The notes: generated by a model not told the origin, from the sequence alone. A stretch of 64,000 nucleotides of DNA from Bacillota bacterium (GCA_023433505.1 JAEZCO010000035.1:62001-126000), one strand, 5' to 3'; positions 33,974 through 43,584 are shown, counted from the stretch's first letter. Program-made: numbers and translations.

Positions 33974-34342
33974 GGAAAGTAGCCTGAAAGACGGTGGAAG
34001 ATTTATCAGCAGTCCCCAATGATCAATTTTCATTCGGCGCTGACAATCTGGCTTTCCACACAATAAAACGTTATCATCCGGCCGCTGATGCCCCATCTTT
34101 CACCGGCTTCTTTAACAGCCAATAATCCATGTCATGATCTCGCGTAAATTTTTTTTATTATACTGCAAAACCTTGCAATCTTCAAGAATTTGAAATGTAC
34201 AAAAAAATGTAGAAGAATGTAACAGACAAAGCGACTGTCCGCTTGCCTGCCCTAAGTACACGACTTATATTTCTGTATGTTATTGTATCAGGAAACATGC
34301 CTAAATTCAGTATCTATGCGGGTTTTGCAATGAAGGAGGACC
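33974..34342. other. Intergenic stretch with no recognisable gene
   Basis: 369 bases, increasingly AT-rich rightward. I see no open frame with a convincing binding site, no terminator with a T-run and no match to other repeats of the window. A TTTGCAAT/ATTGCAAA inverted pair lies near 34324-34353, at the end of the next gene. Confidence 0.5.
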
Positions 34343-34783
34343 CTATTGCAAATTAGAAGAAAGAAATTTTAGAAAGAAAACATATTTGTAATTTGTTAAA
34401 AAGTAGTTAAAGTATTCATTTGAGCTTATGTCAAATGCATTTTCTTTAATGTCTGTTTTGGGTTCAGCACAAAAGGTTATAACTGGATATTCCTTTTCCA
34501 TCTTCGGATACAATTTGTTTTCAACCCATAAATTATATGAATTTGATATAATATCAAATTCTCCATTAGTAACAACAGAAATTTTTTCATTAACTTCCAG
34601 CGCCCACATAAAATTAACTTTATTGTTAGTAAATTTTCTGCTCACAAGTAACCCAAATCTACCGTTCTTAATATTATTCTGATCCACATTAGATTCTATC
34701 ATCTCTACTTTTATTCCGTCAACATATGCTTCTAATGTAATAGCTATCTGCTTACTATAAGATGTGCCGACGGTTTCATCCAA
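34343..34783 (-). CDS. Unknown AT-rich protein, possibly truncated or frameshifted
   Basis: 146 aa from a TTG start, rich in Asn, Lys, Phe and Ile; I do not recognise a family. Segments such as GRFGLLVSRKFTNNKVNFMWALEVNE and ITFCAEPKTDIKENAF look protein-like. No good binding site precedes the TTG. A better one (TAGGTGAT) precedes an ATG at 34839, but that frame differs, so one indel near 34795 could have split a slightly longer gene. Base composition is more AT-rich than in flanking genes, which suggests transfer. It is isolated on its strand. Confidence 0.45.
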   Translation of the reverse strand: MDETVGTSYSKQIAITLEAYVDGIKVEMIESNVDQNNIKNGRFGLLVSRKFTNNKVNFMWALEVNEKISVVTNGEFDIISNSYNLWVENKLYPKMEKEYPVITFCAEPKTDIKENAFDISSNEYFNYFLTNYKYVFFLKFLSSNLQ

Positions 34784-34839
34784 TGAAATTGTCCAAGGTC
34801 AGCTTTAATTTTCTTATCGCTGACTTTGGATAATTTCAT
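34783..34839. repeat. 21-bp inverted repeat next to the unknown gene
   Basis: 34783-34803 and 34819-34839 are complementary at 19 of 21 positions with a 15-base loop. A second short hairpin, ATATCAC/GTGATAT, follows at 34845-34864. They may form a terminator-like stem, an operator, or the end of an inserted segment. Confidence 0.65.
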
Positions 34840-35017
34840 ATTCAATATCACCTACAAGTGATATATTTCCCGTTATAGTTCACACCCCTGTCACCAGAAT
34901 CCCATATCCAGAAAGAGCTTAAGGGAAAGCGTGGCAGAGCGAACTTTTGCCCCCTGAGAATCCTGATATAAGTGGAATTATCTATGTCAATGAAAGGAAG
35001 AATATGATAAAATAAGA

Positions 35018-35063
35018 GTAAACATGGTAAACCACAGTAAACCTCAGGTTTACCAATGTTTAC
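35018..35063. repeat. Inverted repeat with GTAAAC units before the AAA-ATPase gene
   Basis: 35018-35033 (GTAAACATGGTAAACC) and 35047-35063 are complementary over 16 bases with a one-base bulge, and another GTAAACC lies between them. The structure ends 32 bases before the start codon, so it could be an operator or an RNA hairpin controlling this gene. Confidence 0.6.
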
Positions 35064-35095
35064 ACAGGATGATCATACTAGAGCCGGGGTGTTTT

Positions 35096-36808
35096 ATGAA
35101 TATTAAAAGGCTGCCTTATGGGGTAAGCAATTATAAGACTATTGTGCAGGGGAATTATGTATATGTGGACAAAACCGCATATATCGAAAAGCTGGAAAAT
35201 TATCATTCGCCGTTCTTATTTTTCCTTCGTCCGAGGAGATTCGGTAAAAGCTTGTTTATGACCGTATTGCAGCACTACTATGACATAAGCGAAAAAGATA
35301 ATTTTGATACGCTTTTTGGCAATACTTATATTGGCGGGCATCCTACGAAAGAAAGAAATGGATATTATATCCTGAATTTTGATTTTACCGGAGTGACGAC
35401 TGATACAAAGGAGCAATTGGAAGAAAGCTTCAAAAATATTACTAAGATTGCATTTGATACATTCATAAGTAAATATGGGCTTAGTGTTCAATATTTGCAG
35501 CAAGGGTCGGCGGCGAATATGCTTGAAAGCTTTCTGGCTGATGCCGGTCAAAAGGTTGACAGGCCGATATACATAATCATTGATGAGTATGACCATTTTG
35601 CCAATGAGCTTTTAAGCTTTCAGTTGGAGCTTTTCAGGCAGTCTGTAAGCCACACAGGCTTTGTCAGGAAGTGGTACGAGGTATTGAAGAAAGCTACGAA
35701 GACAATTGTTAATAAAATATTTGCAACAGGCGTGAGCCCTATTACCCTTGACAGCCTTACAAGCGGATTCAATATAGCCAAGAATATCACAAGGAATGAA
35801 CTGTTTCATGAAATGATGGGCTTTACAGAAGAGGAAGTGAGGGGGCTTGTAAAAGCGGTTGCAAAGTCTGAAATCAATGGGCGGGAAATGGATAATTTGC
35901 TCGATATCCTTAAGAAAAACTATAATGGCTATTTGTTTTCCGAAAATGCCGGCAGACGATTATTCAACAGTGATATGATTTTGTATTATCTGCAGGACTA
36001 CGTTGAATTTGGCAGGGGCCCGGACGACCTGATTGATGAAAATATAGCAAGCGATTACGGCAAGCTTGGCAAAATGTTTGAGCTGAAAAACAAGGACGGC
36101 AACATGGAGGTGCTGGACAGGATCCTCAAGGAAGAAGAAATCATTACGCAAATCACCAAACAGTTCAGCATGGAAAAAGATTTCTCACAGGATGACTTTA
36201 AGTCGCTCCTCTATTACCTGGGTTTACTCACTATAGACAAAAAGATACTGGACAGCGTCAGCCTGAAAACGCCTAACTATGCAATCAAAGGACTTTATTA
36301 CCAGTATTATGTCAAAAAACTGGAAGAAGAGATGGACTACGCAATAGACACCTCCGATATCAAGGCGGCTATCAGGCAAATCGCCCTGGAGGGGAGCAAC
36401 GACAGGCTTGTGGCTATTCTGGAAAAAACCCTGAATAAATTGTCCAACAGGGACTACATAAAGTTTGATGAAAAATATGTAAAGCTGCTACTGTTTTCTT
36501 ATTGTATCTTAAGCAATGTGTATATGGTGAAGTCGGAATACGAGGTCGAAAACGGCTATATCGATATAGCGCTGCTCAGGCGGGAACCGATTGAACCTGC
36601 CTATTTTGGAATATTTGAGATAAAATATATCCGGCAGAATGAATACCGGAAGCAAGGCCAAAGCCTGGTTGAGCAAAAGCTGCATGAGGCAGTCAAGCAG
36701 ATCGAAAAATACAATACGTCTCTTGAACTGGCAAAGCTTCCAAATCTGAAAAAATGGGTATTGGTGTTTGCAGGGGATGAATGTGTGAAGAATATTGAAA
36801 TACAGTAA
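35096..36808 (+). CDS. AAA-ATPase-like protein with C-terminal PD-(D/E)XK-type nuclease domain (DUF1703 family)
   Basis: 570 aa from the ATG at 35096, giving the family-typical N-terminus MNIKRLPYGVSNYKTI. The ATPase-like part has RPRRFGKSLFMTVL as a Walker-A-like loop and PIYIIIDEYDHFAN as Walker B. The C-terminal 120 residues carry a nuclease-like pattern (EVENGYIDIALL, FGIFEIKYIRQ), D...ExK. The family is abundant and often multi-copy in Clostridia and Bacteroidetes; its role is unproven, with defence or mobile-element links suggested. A longer opening from 35024 would start inside the inverted repeat. It is flanked by inverted repeats on both sides. Confidence 0.85.
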   Translation: MNIKRLPYGVSNYKTIVQGNYVYVDKTAYIEKLENYHSPFLFFLRPRRFGKSLFMTVLQHYYDISEKDNFDTLFGNTYIGGHPTKERNGYYILNFDFTGVTTDTKEQLEESFKNITKIAFDTFISKYGLSVQYLQQGSAANMLESFLADAGQKVDRPIYIIIDEYDHFANELLSFQLELFRQSVSHTGFVRKWYEVLKKATKTIVNKIFATGVSPITLDSLTSGFNIAKNITRNELFHEMMGFTEEEVRGLVKAVAKSEINGREMDNLLDILKKNYNGYLFSENAGRRLFNSDMILYYLQDYVEFGRGPDDLIDENIASDYGKLGKMFELKNKDGNMEVLDRILKEEEIITQITKQFSMEKDFSQDDFKSLLYYLGLLTIDKKILDSVSLKTPNYAIKGLYYQYYVKKLEEEMDYAIDTSDIKAAIRQIALEGSNDRLVAILEKTLNKLSNRDYIKFDEKYVKLLLFSYCILSNVYMVKSEYEVENGYIDIALLRREPIEPAYFGIFEIKYIRQNEYRKQGQSLVEQKLHEAVKQIEKYNTSLELAKLPNLKKWVLVFAGDECVKNIEIQ

Positions 36809-36817
36809 GGATCGCCT

Positions 36818-36936
36818 AAAATATAAGTTCGGATTCTTTTCTGGGGGACCTGAATGGTCTATGGCAAAGCCATCTGCTCGTCCATGCAGCCTGCTTCGGG
36901 CAGTTCTCCGCAAATGATTATCCGAAGTTATATTTT
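36818..36936. repeat. 119-bp segment with 17-bp terminal inverted repeats
   Basis: 36818-36834 (AAAATATAAGTTCGGAT) and 36920-36936 are complementary at 16 of 17 positions. The interior is not coding and holds smaller palindromes (GGTCTATGGCAAAGCCATC-like). Size and ends resemble a miniature inverted-repeat element, but only one copy is seen here and no target duplication is obvious. Confidence 0.5.
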
Positions 36937-37010
36937 TGCGGACCCTAAGCGTGTTTCGAGATAAATGTGATAAAAGTAGGAGTAATGTCCCTTTTGGAAG
37001 GAAAGCACTC

Positions 37011-39539
37011 ATGGAAAGATTCGATGGAGCAATGAATACAGTGGATAATCCGCAATTAGAGCTTGCGTTTAATTTTGTTCAATACACCAACAGGAACATA
37101 TTTTTAACCGGAAAAGCCGGGACCGGGAAAACTACTTTTTTGCATAACTTGAAATCTTCAACTCCCAAAAGAATGATCGTTGTTGCACCTACCGGCGTAG
37201 CGGCCATCAATGCAGGGGGCGTGACCGTCCATTCGTTTTTTCAATTGCCTTTCGGCCCGTTTATTCCATCCGAGGAGAATAGTGAAGAATCAATCGGACC
37301 TCGTCAAAATATCCAGAAATTTAATAAAGAAAAGATAAATATTATTAGAAGCCTGGATTTATTGGTAATTGATGAAATCAGTATGGTACGGGCCGATTTG
37401 CTGGATGGAATCGACGATGTCCTGAGGCGGTTTAAAGATAAAAGCAAGCCCTTTGGCGGCGTCCAACTGCTCATGATCGGTGATATTCAGCAGCTTGCAC
37501 CGGTGGTAAAGCAAAATGAGTGGGAGCTTTTGAAACCATGGTATGCTTCCGCTTATTTTTTTAGCAGCAGGGCATTATTGAAAACAAACTATATTAGTAT
37601 TGAATTAAGGCATATTTACAGGCAAAGTGATCAGCGTTTTATTGATTTGCTTAACAAAGTACGTGAAAATATAGTGGATGCCGACACCTTGAACGAACTA
37701 AATAAAAGGTTCGATCCGGCCATTGCCCGCGATGCGCCGGAAGGGTACATAATTCTAACTACCCACAATTATCAGGCACAAGCAATTAATGAACGCAAGC
37801 TGGGGCAAATCGATCGTAAAGCATTCCATTATAAAGCGGATATTCAGGGAGATTTTCCTGAATATGCTTACCCTACCGGTGATAAGCTCACCTTAAAGAA
37901 GGGGGCGCAGGTGATGTTTATAAAAAATGACCCATCTGCCGCAAAGCTTTATTATAATGGCAAAATCGGGATCATTGAAAAAATTGACACCGATACGATT
38001 TTTGTGAAATGTCCCGGTGAGTTGCAAAGTATCCCTGTTATGAAAGCGGAATGGCAGAACTCCAAATATACCCTTAATAAGGAAACCGGGGAAATTGAAG
38101 AAAGCGTCGATGGGATATTTACACAATATCCTTTAAAGCTTGCCTGGGCGATAACCATTCATAAAAGTCAGGGGTTAACCTTTGAAAAGGCGATTATTGA
38201 CGCCAATACTTCTTTTGCCCATGGACAGGTTTATGTAGCCCTTAGCCGGTGTAAAACCCTTGAGGGGATGATATTAAGCTCAAGGCTTTCGCCGCAAAGT
38301 ATAAAAAGCGATACGGAGGTCCTGAAATTTGCCCGGGACGTTGAATCCAATCCGCCGGATAACGCAGCATTGGAACAGTCCAAATTCGAGTATCAGCAGT
38401 CGCTGATTTTTGAACTGTTTGATTTTAATGAAATCAAAGGGCAGCTGCTGTATTGCTTAAAGCTATACAGGCAAAATGCTGAAAGCTTGCATACCGGTCT
38501 GAAGGACAGCCTGGAACAAATACTGCTATCGGTAAATACTCATTTAACAGGGGTCGCCGACCGGTTTAAACCCCAAATACTTCAACTGCTGAAATTTCAG
38601 CCCGAGGCTGAAAAAAACCAGCAGCTAAACGAGAGAATGATAAAAGCGAGTATATTTTTTGTAGAAAAAATTAAAAGCGAAGATATAAAGGCGCTGCAAG
38701 ACATAAGAGTTGAAAGCGATAATAAAAGTGTAAAAAAGTCGGTGAGTGAAGCGCTTGAAAAAGCTAAAACAGCGTTATTGGTAAAAGCGGACTGTTTGAA
38801 TAAATGCAAAGAAGGCTTTAATGTTAAAGCCTATTTGGACATCCGGGCAAAATCTTATCTTGAAAATACAACCGTGCAAAAATTATTTGATGTTCATAGG
38901 GAAGAGACTACAAGCGATTCTACCGAACATCCGGATTTATATGCAATACTAAAAAAGTGGCGGGCGGCAAAAGCAGAAGAAATGGAACAACCAGGTTTTT
39001 TAGTATTACATCAGAAAGCATTGCTTCAAATTGCAGAGCAGCTGCCCTCCACCCTGAAGCAGTTAAAAGGGATCAGTGGGATTGGTAAAAGGAAAATAAA
39101 AGCCTTCGGGCAGGAGCTTCTCGATTTGGTCAACCAATACCGCAAAGAAAATTCCATCAATGGGAAATTATCTTCAGGATCTTCAGAGATAGATATGTCT
39201 ACGGATAAAAAAACCATTGGGAAATCTCAAACAAAAAATTCGCCTCATACGCGGGTGATAAGCTTTGACATGTTCAAACAAGGTAAAAGCATTTCTGAAA
39301 TAGCTGCCGGACGTGGACTTACAATTGGGACAATTGAGGGGCATCTGGCTGTATACGTATTAAACGGCCAATTAAATATTTCAGAGGTAATTGAAGCAGA
39401 AAAGCTAAGTAAAATAGCTTCCGCCTTTAAAAAGCATGGCTTATCGGTTTTAAACCCTGTGAAGGAGGAAGTGGGGCCTGATTTCACCTATGGTGAATTA
39501 AGACTGGTACAAGCTCATTTACGTTTCCTGGAGAAATAA
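37011..39539 (+). CDS. PIF1/RecD-like helicase with HRDC and C-terminal helix-turn-helix domains
   Basis: 842 aa. A superfamily 1 helicase core has Walker A GKAGTGKTTF (residues 34-43), VVAPTGVAAINAGGVTVHSF, Walker B LLVIDEISMVRADLL, GDIQQLAPV and the UvrD_C_2-like LKLAWAITIHKSQGLTFE near 375, then YVALSRCKTLEGM. An HRDC-like region is at about 650-710 (GFLVLHQKALLQIAEQLP, GISGIGKRKIKAFG) and an HTH_40-like region at about 745-835 (SFDMFKQGKSISEIAAGRGL). It probably unwinds DNA in repair or recombination. GGAAGGA favours the ATG at 37011; ATG 37032 is an alternative. Parts of this gene recur as relics at 12421 and 32521. Confidence 0.87.
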   Translation: MERFDGAMNTVDNPQLELAFNFVQYTNRNIFLTGKAGTGKTTFLHNLKSSTPKRMIVVAPTGVAAINAGGVTVHSFFQLPFGPFIPSEENSEESIGPRQNIQKFNKEKINIIRSLDLLVIDEISMVRADLLDGIDDVLRRFKDKSKPFGGVQLLMIGDIQQLAPVVKQNEWELLKPWYASAYFFSSRALLKTNYISIELRHIYRQSDQRFIDLLNKVRENIVDADTLNELNKRFDPAIARDAPEGYIILTTHNYQAQAINERKLGQIDRKAFHYKADIQGDFPEYAYPTGDKLTLKKGAQVMFIKNDPSAAKLYYNGKIGIIEKIDTDTIFVKCPGELQSIPVMKAEWQNSKYTLNKETGEIEESVDGIFTQYPLKLAWAITIHKSQGLTFEKAIIDANTSFAHGQVYVALSRCKTLEGMILSSRLSPQSIKSDTEVLKFARDVESNPPDNAALEQSKFEYQQSLIFELFDFNEIKGQLLYCLKLYRQNAESLHTGLKDSLEQILLSVNTHLTGVADRFKPQILQLLKFQPEAEKNQQLNERMIKASIFFVEKIKSEDIKALQDIRVESDNKSVKKSVSEALEKAKTALLVKADCLNKCKEGFNVKAYLDIRAKSYLENTTVQKLFDVHREETTSDSTEHPDLYAILKKWRAAKAEEMEQPGFLVLHQKALLQIAEQLPSTLKQLKGISGIGKRKIKAFGQELLDLVNQYRKENSINGKLSSGSSEIDMSTDKKTIGKSQTKNSPHTRVISFDMFKQGKSISEIAAGRGLTIGTIEGHLAVYVLNGQLNISEVIEAEKLSKIASAFKKHGLSVLNPVKEEVGPDFTYGELRLVQAHLRFLEK

Positions 39540-39645
39540 GCTTTATTTTTCGTACCAATTTTCCGCTTGTTTATCCACTTGCGGATCAGGGTTTATCAAT
39601 CCCTAAAACAATAAAGGGAAAAAATATAAATCCTTGGACACTACT

Positions 39646-39720
39646 GCCGAATATACTTCTGACAAAGAACTGTTTATGAATTTGTAATTCAGGGCATAAA
39701 TATTCCAGTGGATCCAATCC
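39646..39720. repeat. Flank duplicated at 54490-54563
   Basis: This 75-base non-coding stretch upstream of the methyltransferase gene is nearly identical to 54490-54563 (shared GCGAATATACTTCTG..AAA-like start and ATAAATA.T near the end). It contains no gene. The duplicate is joined to a copy of the methyltransferase 3' end. Confidence 0.85.
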
Positions 39721-39790
39721 ATAGATCTTTATAGGCGCCGATTAAGAGTTTTGCCATTTGATGAGCTAAGGGAGCAGCGGGAGGGTAACG

Positions 39791-40531
39791 ATGGGTTTTT
39801 ATGAGCAGATAAGCAGTTACTATGATTATATATTCCCTACAGGTACACAGCAGTTGGAGTTTATTAAAACTGCTGCCGGGCTGCCGCCTAAGGATGTGCT
39901 GGATGTGGCTTGCGGGTCCGGCGGCTACTCTGTGGCCCTTGCCAAAGTCGGATATTCAGTCACGGCAGTGGACCTCGATGAAAAGATGATTGCCATGACG
40001 CTGGAAAAGGAGCGCCAGGAGCATCTGGGCATAAACGCACAGGCCTGCAATATGCTGGATATATTCAGGAGCTTTGGTTCAAGCGCCTTTGATCTGATCT
40101 TCTGCATAGGAAACTCCATTGTACATTTAGGCAGTAAAACAGATATATTGGATGCATTGAAGCAGATGCGGTGCTGTCTGAAGCCTGACGGAGCCTTGAT
40201 CCTCCAGATTATCAATTTTGACAGAGTGTTCAGGCACAACATCACCAGTCTGCCTACAATCACGAATGATGAAATCGGATTAAAGTTTGTTCGGAATTAC
40301 AGCTACGATGATAAAAGCGGACGGATCAAATTCAATACCCTGCTAACGGTTAACGGGTCCGGGGACAGAGAGGAATATGAAAATACAGTTGAATTACTGC
40401 CTCTCCTGTCATACGACCTGAAGGCGCTTATGGATAAGGCGGGCTTCAAGGATGTTTCATTTTATGGGGACTTTGAGTATTCGGAATATAATGAGGATGC
40501 ATATATGCTTGTGGTTAAAGGAACTGTGTGA
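39791..40531 (+). CDS. Class I SAM-dependent methyltransferase
   Basis: A 246-aa cytoplasmic protein with Rossmann-fold methyltransferase motifs: motif I VLDVACGSGGYSVALAKVG (residues 37-55), acidic loop VTAVDLDEKMI, and motif IV FDLIFCIGNSIVHLG. The substrate is unknown; the family is broad (UbiE/TylM-like). GGGAGGGTAACG precedes the ATG. It stands alone on the plus strand, convergent with anmK 41 bases later. A decayed partial copy lies at 54568-54683. Confidence 0.88.
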   Translation: MGFYEQISSYYDYIFPTGTQQLEFIKTAAGLPPKDVLDVACGSGGYSVALAKVGYSVTAVDLDEKMIAMTLEKERQEHLGINAQACNMLDIFRSFGSSAFDLIFCIGNSIVHLGSKTDILDALKQMRCCLKPDGALILQIINFDRVFRHNITSLPTITNDEIGLKFVRNYSYDDKSGRIKFNTLLTVNGSGDREEYENTVELLPLLSYDLKALMDKAGFKDVSFYGDFEYSEYNEDAYMLVVKGTV

Positions 40532-40571
40532 GAAATGCGGAAAATCCCCTCCGGATTCTCTCACCCTATAT

Positions 40572-41744
40572 TTACGGCAGCGCCAGCTTACCCATGACCA
40601 CCGGCCTGGAGGCTCCTGTTGCCGAAGGGAGGTTGTTGGGATTGCCGAAAAGAAATTCATTGCCCAGTATGGCAAAAGCGATGGCCTCTTTGGCGTCACT
40701 GGAAAAATCCAGGGACTCCATGGGAGCTACTGTTTGTTTCAACCCTTGCTCCAGCGCCTTCATCAGGGTTGCGTTATACACCCCGCCGCCGCCGACAAGA
40801 ACCTCGCTAATATCAAATTCTTTATCAATATAATTTTTAAAATGCAGCAGGATGGAGGAGGCGGTATAAGCAGTCACTGTTGCCGTAATATCCGCAAAAC
40901 TGAGACCCCGCCGTATACCTTCCGCCCACAGCCTCTTGGCCATATCCATACTGTAGTACTCTCTGCCTGTGCTTTTAGGCGGATTTTTATAAATGAAGCT
41001 GTCGGAGCTCAGCATTTCGCTTAGCCATTCACTGCAAATACTGCCACCGGCGGCCAGTTGTCCTCCCTTGTCATAATTGCTGCTTCCATGGGTGCCGATT
41101 TTCACTATGGCATCGATAAGCATGTTGCCGGGCCCGGTGTCAAAGGCAACCACATCCTGGGGCCTGGCGCCGGCCTTGAGGATGGTAACATTGCTGATGC
41201 CGCCGATGTTGATGAATACCCTGCCTTTTTCAGAGCTTCCAAAAAGGAGGTAATCAGTAAACGGCACCAGCGGCGCGCCCTGTCCGCCCACTGCCATATC
41301 TGCGGGACGGAAATCCCCAACGGTTGGGCAGCCTGTCCCTAGAGCAATTTCAGATAAATCCCCGATTTGCAGGGTAGCATGCTCTTCCGGCATATGATAC
41401 ACCGTCTGGCCGTGAGAGCTGATAAAGTCTACGGCATCTGCCGCAAATCCGGCTTTGCTTATTACCTCCAGTGCAGCCTGCGCCATCTTGCGGCCGAGAT
41501 ACGCATTCATCCGGCACACCTCCTCAACAGAGGATGTGGCGGGGGAACACAATCTTACTAGCTCATTTTTCTCTTTGCTGTCATAGGGAAGCGTAATAAA
41601 ATCAATGAGCCTGACGCGGGTGTCCCTGCCGCAGCCCCGGATTTCCACCAAAGCCGCGTCCACCCCGTCAAGAGAGGTACCTGACATCAGCCCTACTGCC
41701 AGTCTTTTATCCTTTTTGACCAGCTTTTGCAATTTTTCAACCAT
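40572..41744 (-). CDS. anmK: Anhydro-N-acetylmuramic acid kinase
   Basis: 390 aa. AnmK opens the 1,6-anhydro ring of anhMurNAc and phosphorylates it to MurNAc-6-phosphate, the substrate of MurQ. Signatures: GLMSGTSLDGVDAALVE at the N-terminus, DFISSHGQTVYHMP, GDFRPADMAVGGQGAPLVPF, FINIGGISNVT, FDTGPGNMLIDA. The ATG at 41744 has GAGG upstream; a GTG three codons earlier is possible. It follows nagZ after 10 bases as the second gene of the leftward pair. Confidence 0.96.
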   Translation of the reverse strand: MVEKLQKLVKKDKRLAVGLMSGTSLDGVDAALVEIRGCGRDTRVRLIDFITLPYDSKEKNELVRLCSPATSSVEEVCRMNAYLGRKMAQAALEVISKAGFAADAVDFISSHGQTVYHMPEEHATLQIGDLSEIALGTGCPTVGDFRPADMAVGGQGAPLVPFTDYLLFGSSEKGRVFINIGGISNVTILKAGARPQDVVAFDTGPGNMLIDAIVKIGTHGSSNYDKGGQLAAGGSICSEWLSEMLSSDSFIYKNPPKSTGREYYSMDMAKRLWAEGIRRGLSFADITATVTAYTASSILLHFKNYIDKEFDISEVLVGGGGVYNATLMKALEQGLKQTVAPMESLDFSSDAKEAIAFAILGNEFLFGNPNNLPSATGASRPVVMGKLALP

Positions 41745-41754
41745 CCTCTGCACC

Positions 41755-43353
41755 TCACAATATTGTCACAGGCATTTTGCCTTTTGGCTCATCCAGGCCG
41801 AAGATCAGCCTCGCAGCTGCGCACAGCGCGGGATAAGTATGCTCAAAGGTTGCGATGTATGTCGCTGCGCCATGGAAACAGGAAATATCATAGGGACTTT
41901 TCATGGCCACAACAATAACCTTCTCTTTATTTTCCAGCAGGGCGTTGACCCATTGGACCTGCTGAGGATTCTGTGCTGCCGACAGAGTGCCGGCGATAAT
42001 GGTATCGTATTGACCCGCCTTTTCCAGTATGCGGAGGATTTCTTCGGCGTCCGGGCTGCCGGAAACCGCAAATTCCTCCGCAGACGGATGAATTTCTCTC
42101 ACGGCTTTACCCAGGGAACAGTTGGAATATTGGACATCCTCTACTTGGAGCATATTTCCTTCTGCCGGGTATATTACAAGAACCTTGCCGGAGGACGCCT
42201 TTGAAACCGGTACCGCGGCCTCTTCATTCCTGTAAAGCGTGACACCCTGCCTGTAGATTTCCTGAGCCAGCTTTTTGTGGCGCTGTCCGCCTACTTCCTC
42301 CGGCAGCCGGAGGCTATTCAGGTCATTGCCGATATCCTTCCATGACAGGTACCTGTCCTTTAGCTTCTGTACTCTTTCACAGGCGGATTTTAAGGCCGTT
42401 TCTGAAATTCCGCCCTCGGTCACCGCATTTGCAAGTGCTATGGCAGCGCCCTTTTGAAGGTCATAGGTATGGGATATCATAACGAGGTCCGCACCTGCTT
42501 TGATGGCTGCCACCGCACCGTTAACAGTACCGATGGTGTTTTTGACGGCATGCATCTCCAGGCAGTCGGTGGTTACGACGCCGTTATAGCCCAGATGCTC
42601 TCTTAAAACGCCTGTTAGGATTCTTGGGGATAATGTCGCCGGTATACGTTCTTCCCCATCGATGGAAGGAAAATGGATATGCGCTGTCATGATGGTATCC
42701 GCGCCCCGGCTTATCAAAGTCTTGAAGGGCATCAGCTCGACTGCTTCCAGCCTCTCCATTCCATAGGGGACAATAGGTAGGTTCAGATGTGAATCCACAT
42801 CCGTATCGCCATGTCCCGGAAAATGCTTCAGCGTGGTAATCACTCCGGCTGCTCTCATGCCCCTGATGGCTTCCCATGCAAAGTCCGCCACTATAAGGGG
42901 ATCTTCACCGTAGGACCTTACTCCGATAACCGGGTTACGGGGATTGTTGTTTACATCCGCCACCGGGGCAAGGTTCCAATTGATGCCCAGGGCCTTCAAT
43001 TCGGCGCCTGTGGCCAGGCCTGTCCAATAGGCGTTGTCTGTGCTGCCGGTTGCCCCCAGCAGCATCGCACCCGGAAAAACAGTGGTTCCTGCACCGAGCC
43101 GCCTGACCACTCCGTTTTCCTGGTCGACGCATAGGAGCAGGGGCCTTTGGTGTCCTGCCTGCTTTGCAATCATTTGCAACTCCGTTGTTAAGCGCAGGAC
43201 TTCTTTTGCATTTCCTATGTTCCGTGCAAATAAAATGATGCCGCCTACTTTATACTCCCTGATCAGTTCTATAATTTCACTACTGGGAGAGATGCCGTCA
43301 AACCCGCATACCATAAGCTGTCCGATCATTGCTTGCAAATCAGCGCTATTCAT
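41755..43353 (-). CDS. nagZ: Cytoplasmic-type beta-N-acetylglucosaminidase NagZ (GH3)
   Basis: 532 aa. Family 3 glycosidase that removes GlcNAc from GlcNAc-MurNAc fragments. The NagZ motif KHFPGHGDTDVDSH carries the Asp/His catalytic dyad; VDQENGVVRRLG and GVVTTDCLEMHAV (nucleophile Asp) also fit. A C-terminal domain of about 170 residues follows. No signal peptide is visible, so it should act inside the cell, unlike secreted NagZ of B. subtilis. AAGGAG lies upstream of the ATG. Divergent from murQ across a 512-base regulatory region. Confidence 0.94.
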   Translation of the reverse strand: MNSADLQAMIGQLMVCGFDGISPSSEIIELIREYKVGGIILFARNIGNAKEVLRLTTELQMIAKQAGHQRPLLLCVDQENGVVRRLGAGTTVFPGAMLLGATGSTDNAYWTGLATGAELKALGINWNLAPVADVNNNPRNPVIGVRSYGEDPLIVADFAWEAIRGMRAAGVITTLKHFPGHGDTDVDSHLNLPIVPYGMERLEAVELMPFKTLISRGADTIMTAHIHFPSIDGEERIPATLSPRILTGVLREHLGYNGVVTTDCLEMHAVKNTIGTVNGAVAAIKAGADLVMISHTYDLQKGAAIALANAVTEGGISETALKSACERVQKLKDRYLSWKDIGNDLNSLRLPEEVGGQRHKKLAQEIYRQGVTLYRNEEAAVPVSKASSGKVLVIYPAEGNMLQVEDVQYSNCSLGKAVREIHPSAEEFAVSGSPDAEEILRILEKAGQYDTIIAGTLSAAQNPQQVQWVNALLENKEKVIVVAMKSPYDISCFHGAATYIATFEHTYPALCAAARLIFGLDEPKGKMPVTIL

Positions 43354-43584
43354 TGTTGAGCCGTCTCCTTATCATTATTAAAATCGGATGTTTATTTCAG
43401 CGGCTTTTGTATATCTTAACATATATAGCCATTAAATCAGCCCATATATCCTGTATCCATACTTTTCCGGGAAGTAATTGACGTTTACAATGCCTACAGT
43501 ACCATACCGGCATGGAGTCCGTCAATAAGGAAGAGACATTTTTGGAACTTAAAAACAAAATATAATAAAATTTATGAAAAAGAG

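Noticed and set aside
43397..43513. Leftward 38-codon frame with a CxxC pair (MPVWYCRHCKRQLLPG) between nagZ and murQ
   Set aside because: It looks somewhat protein-like but has no binding site or recognisable family; it could be a relic but cannot be supported.
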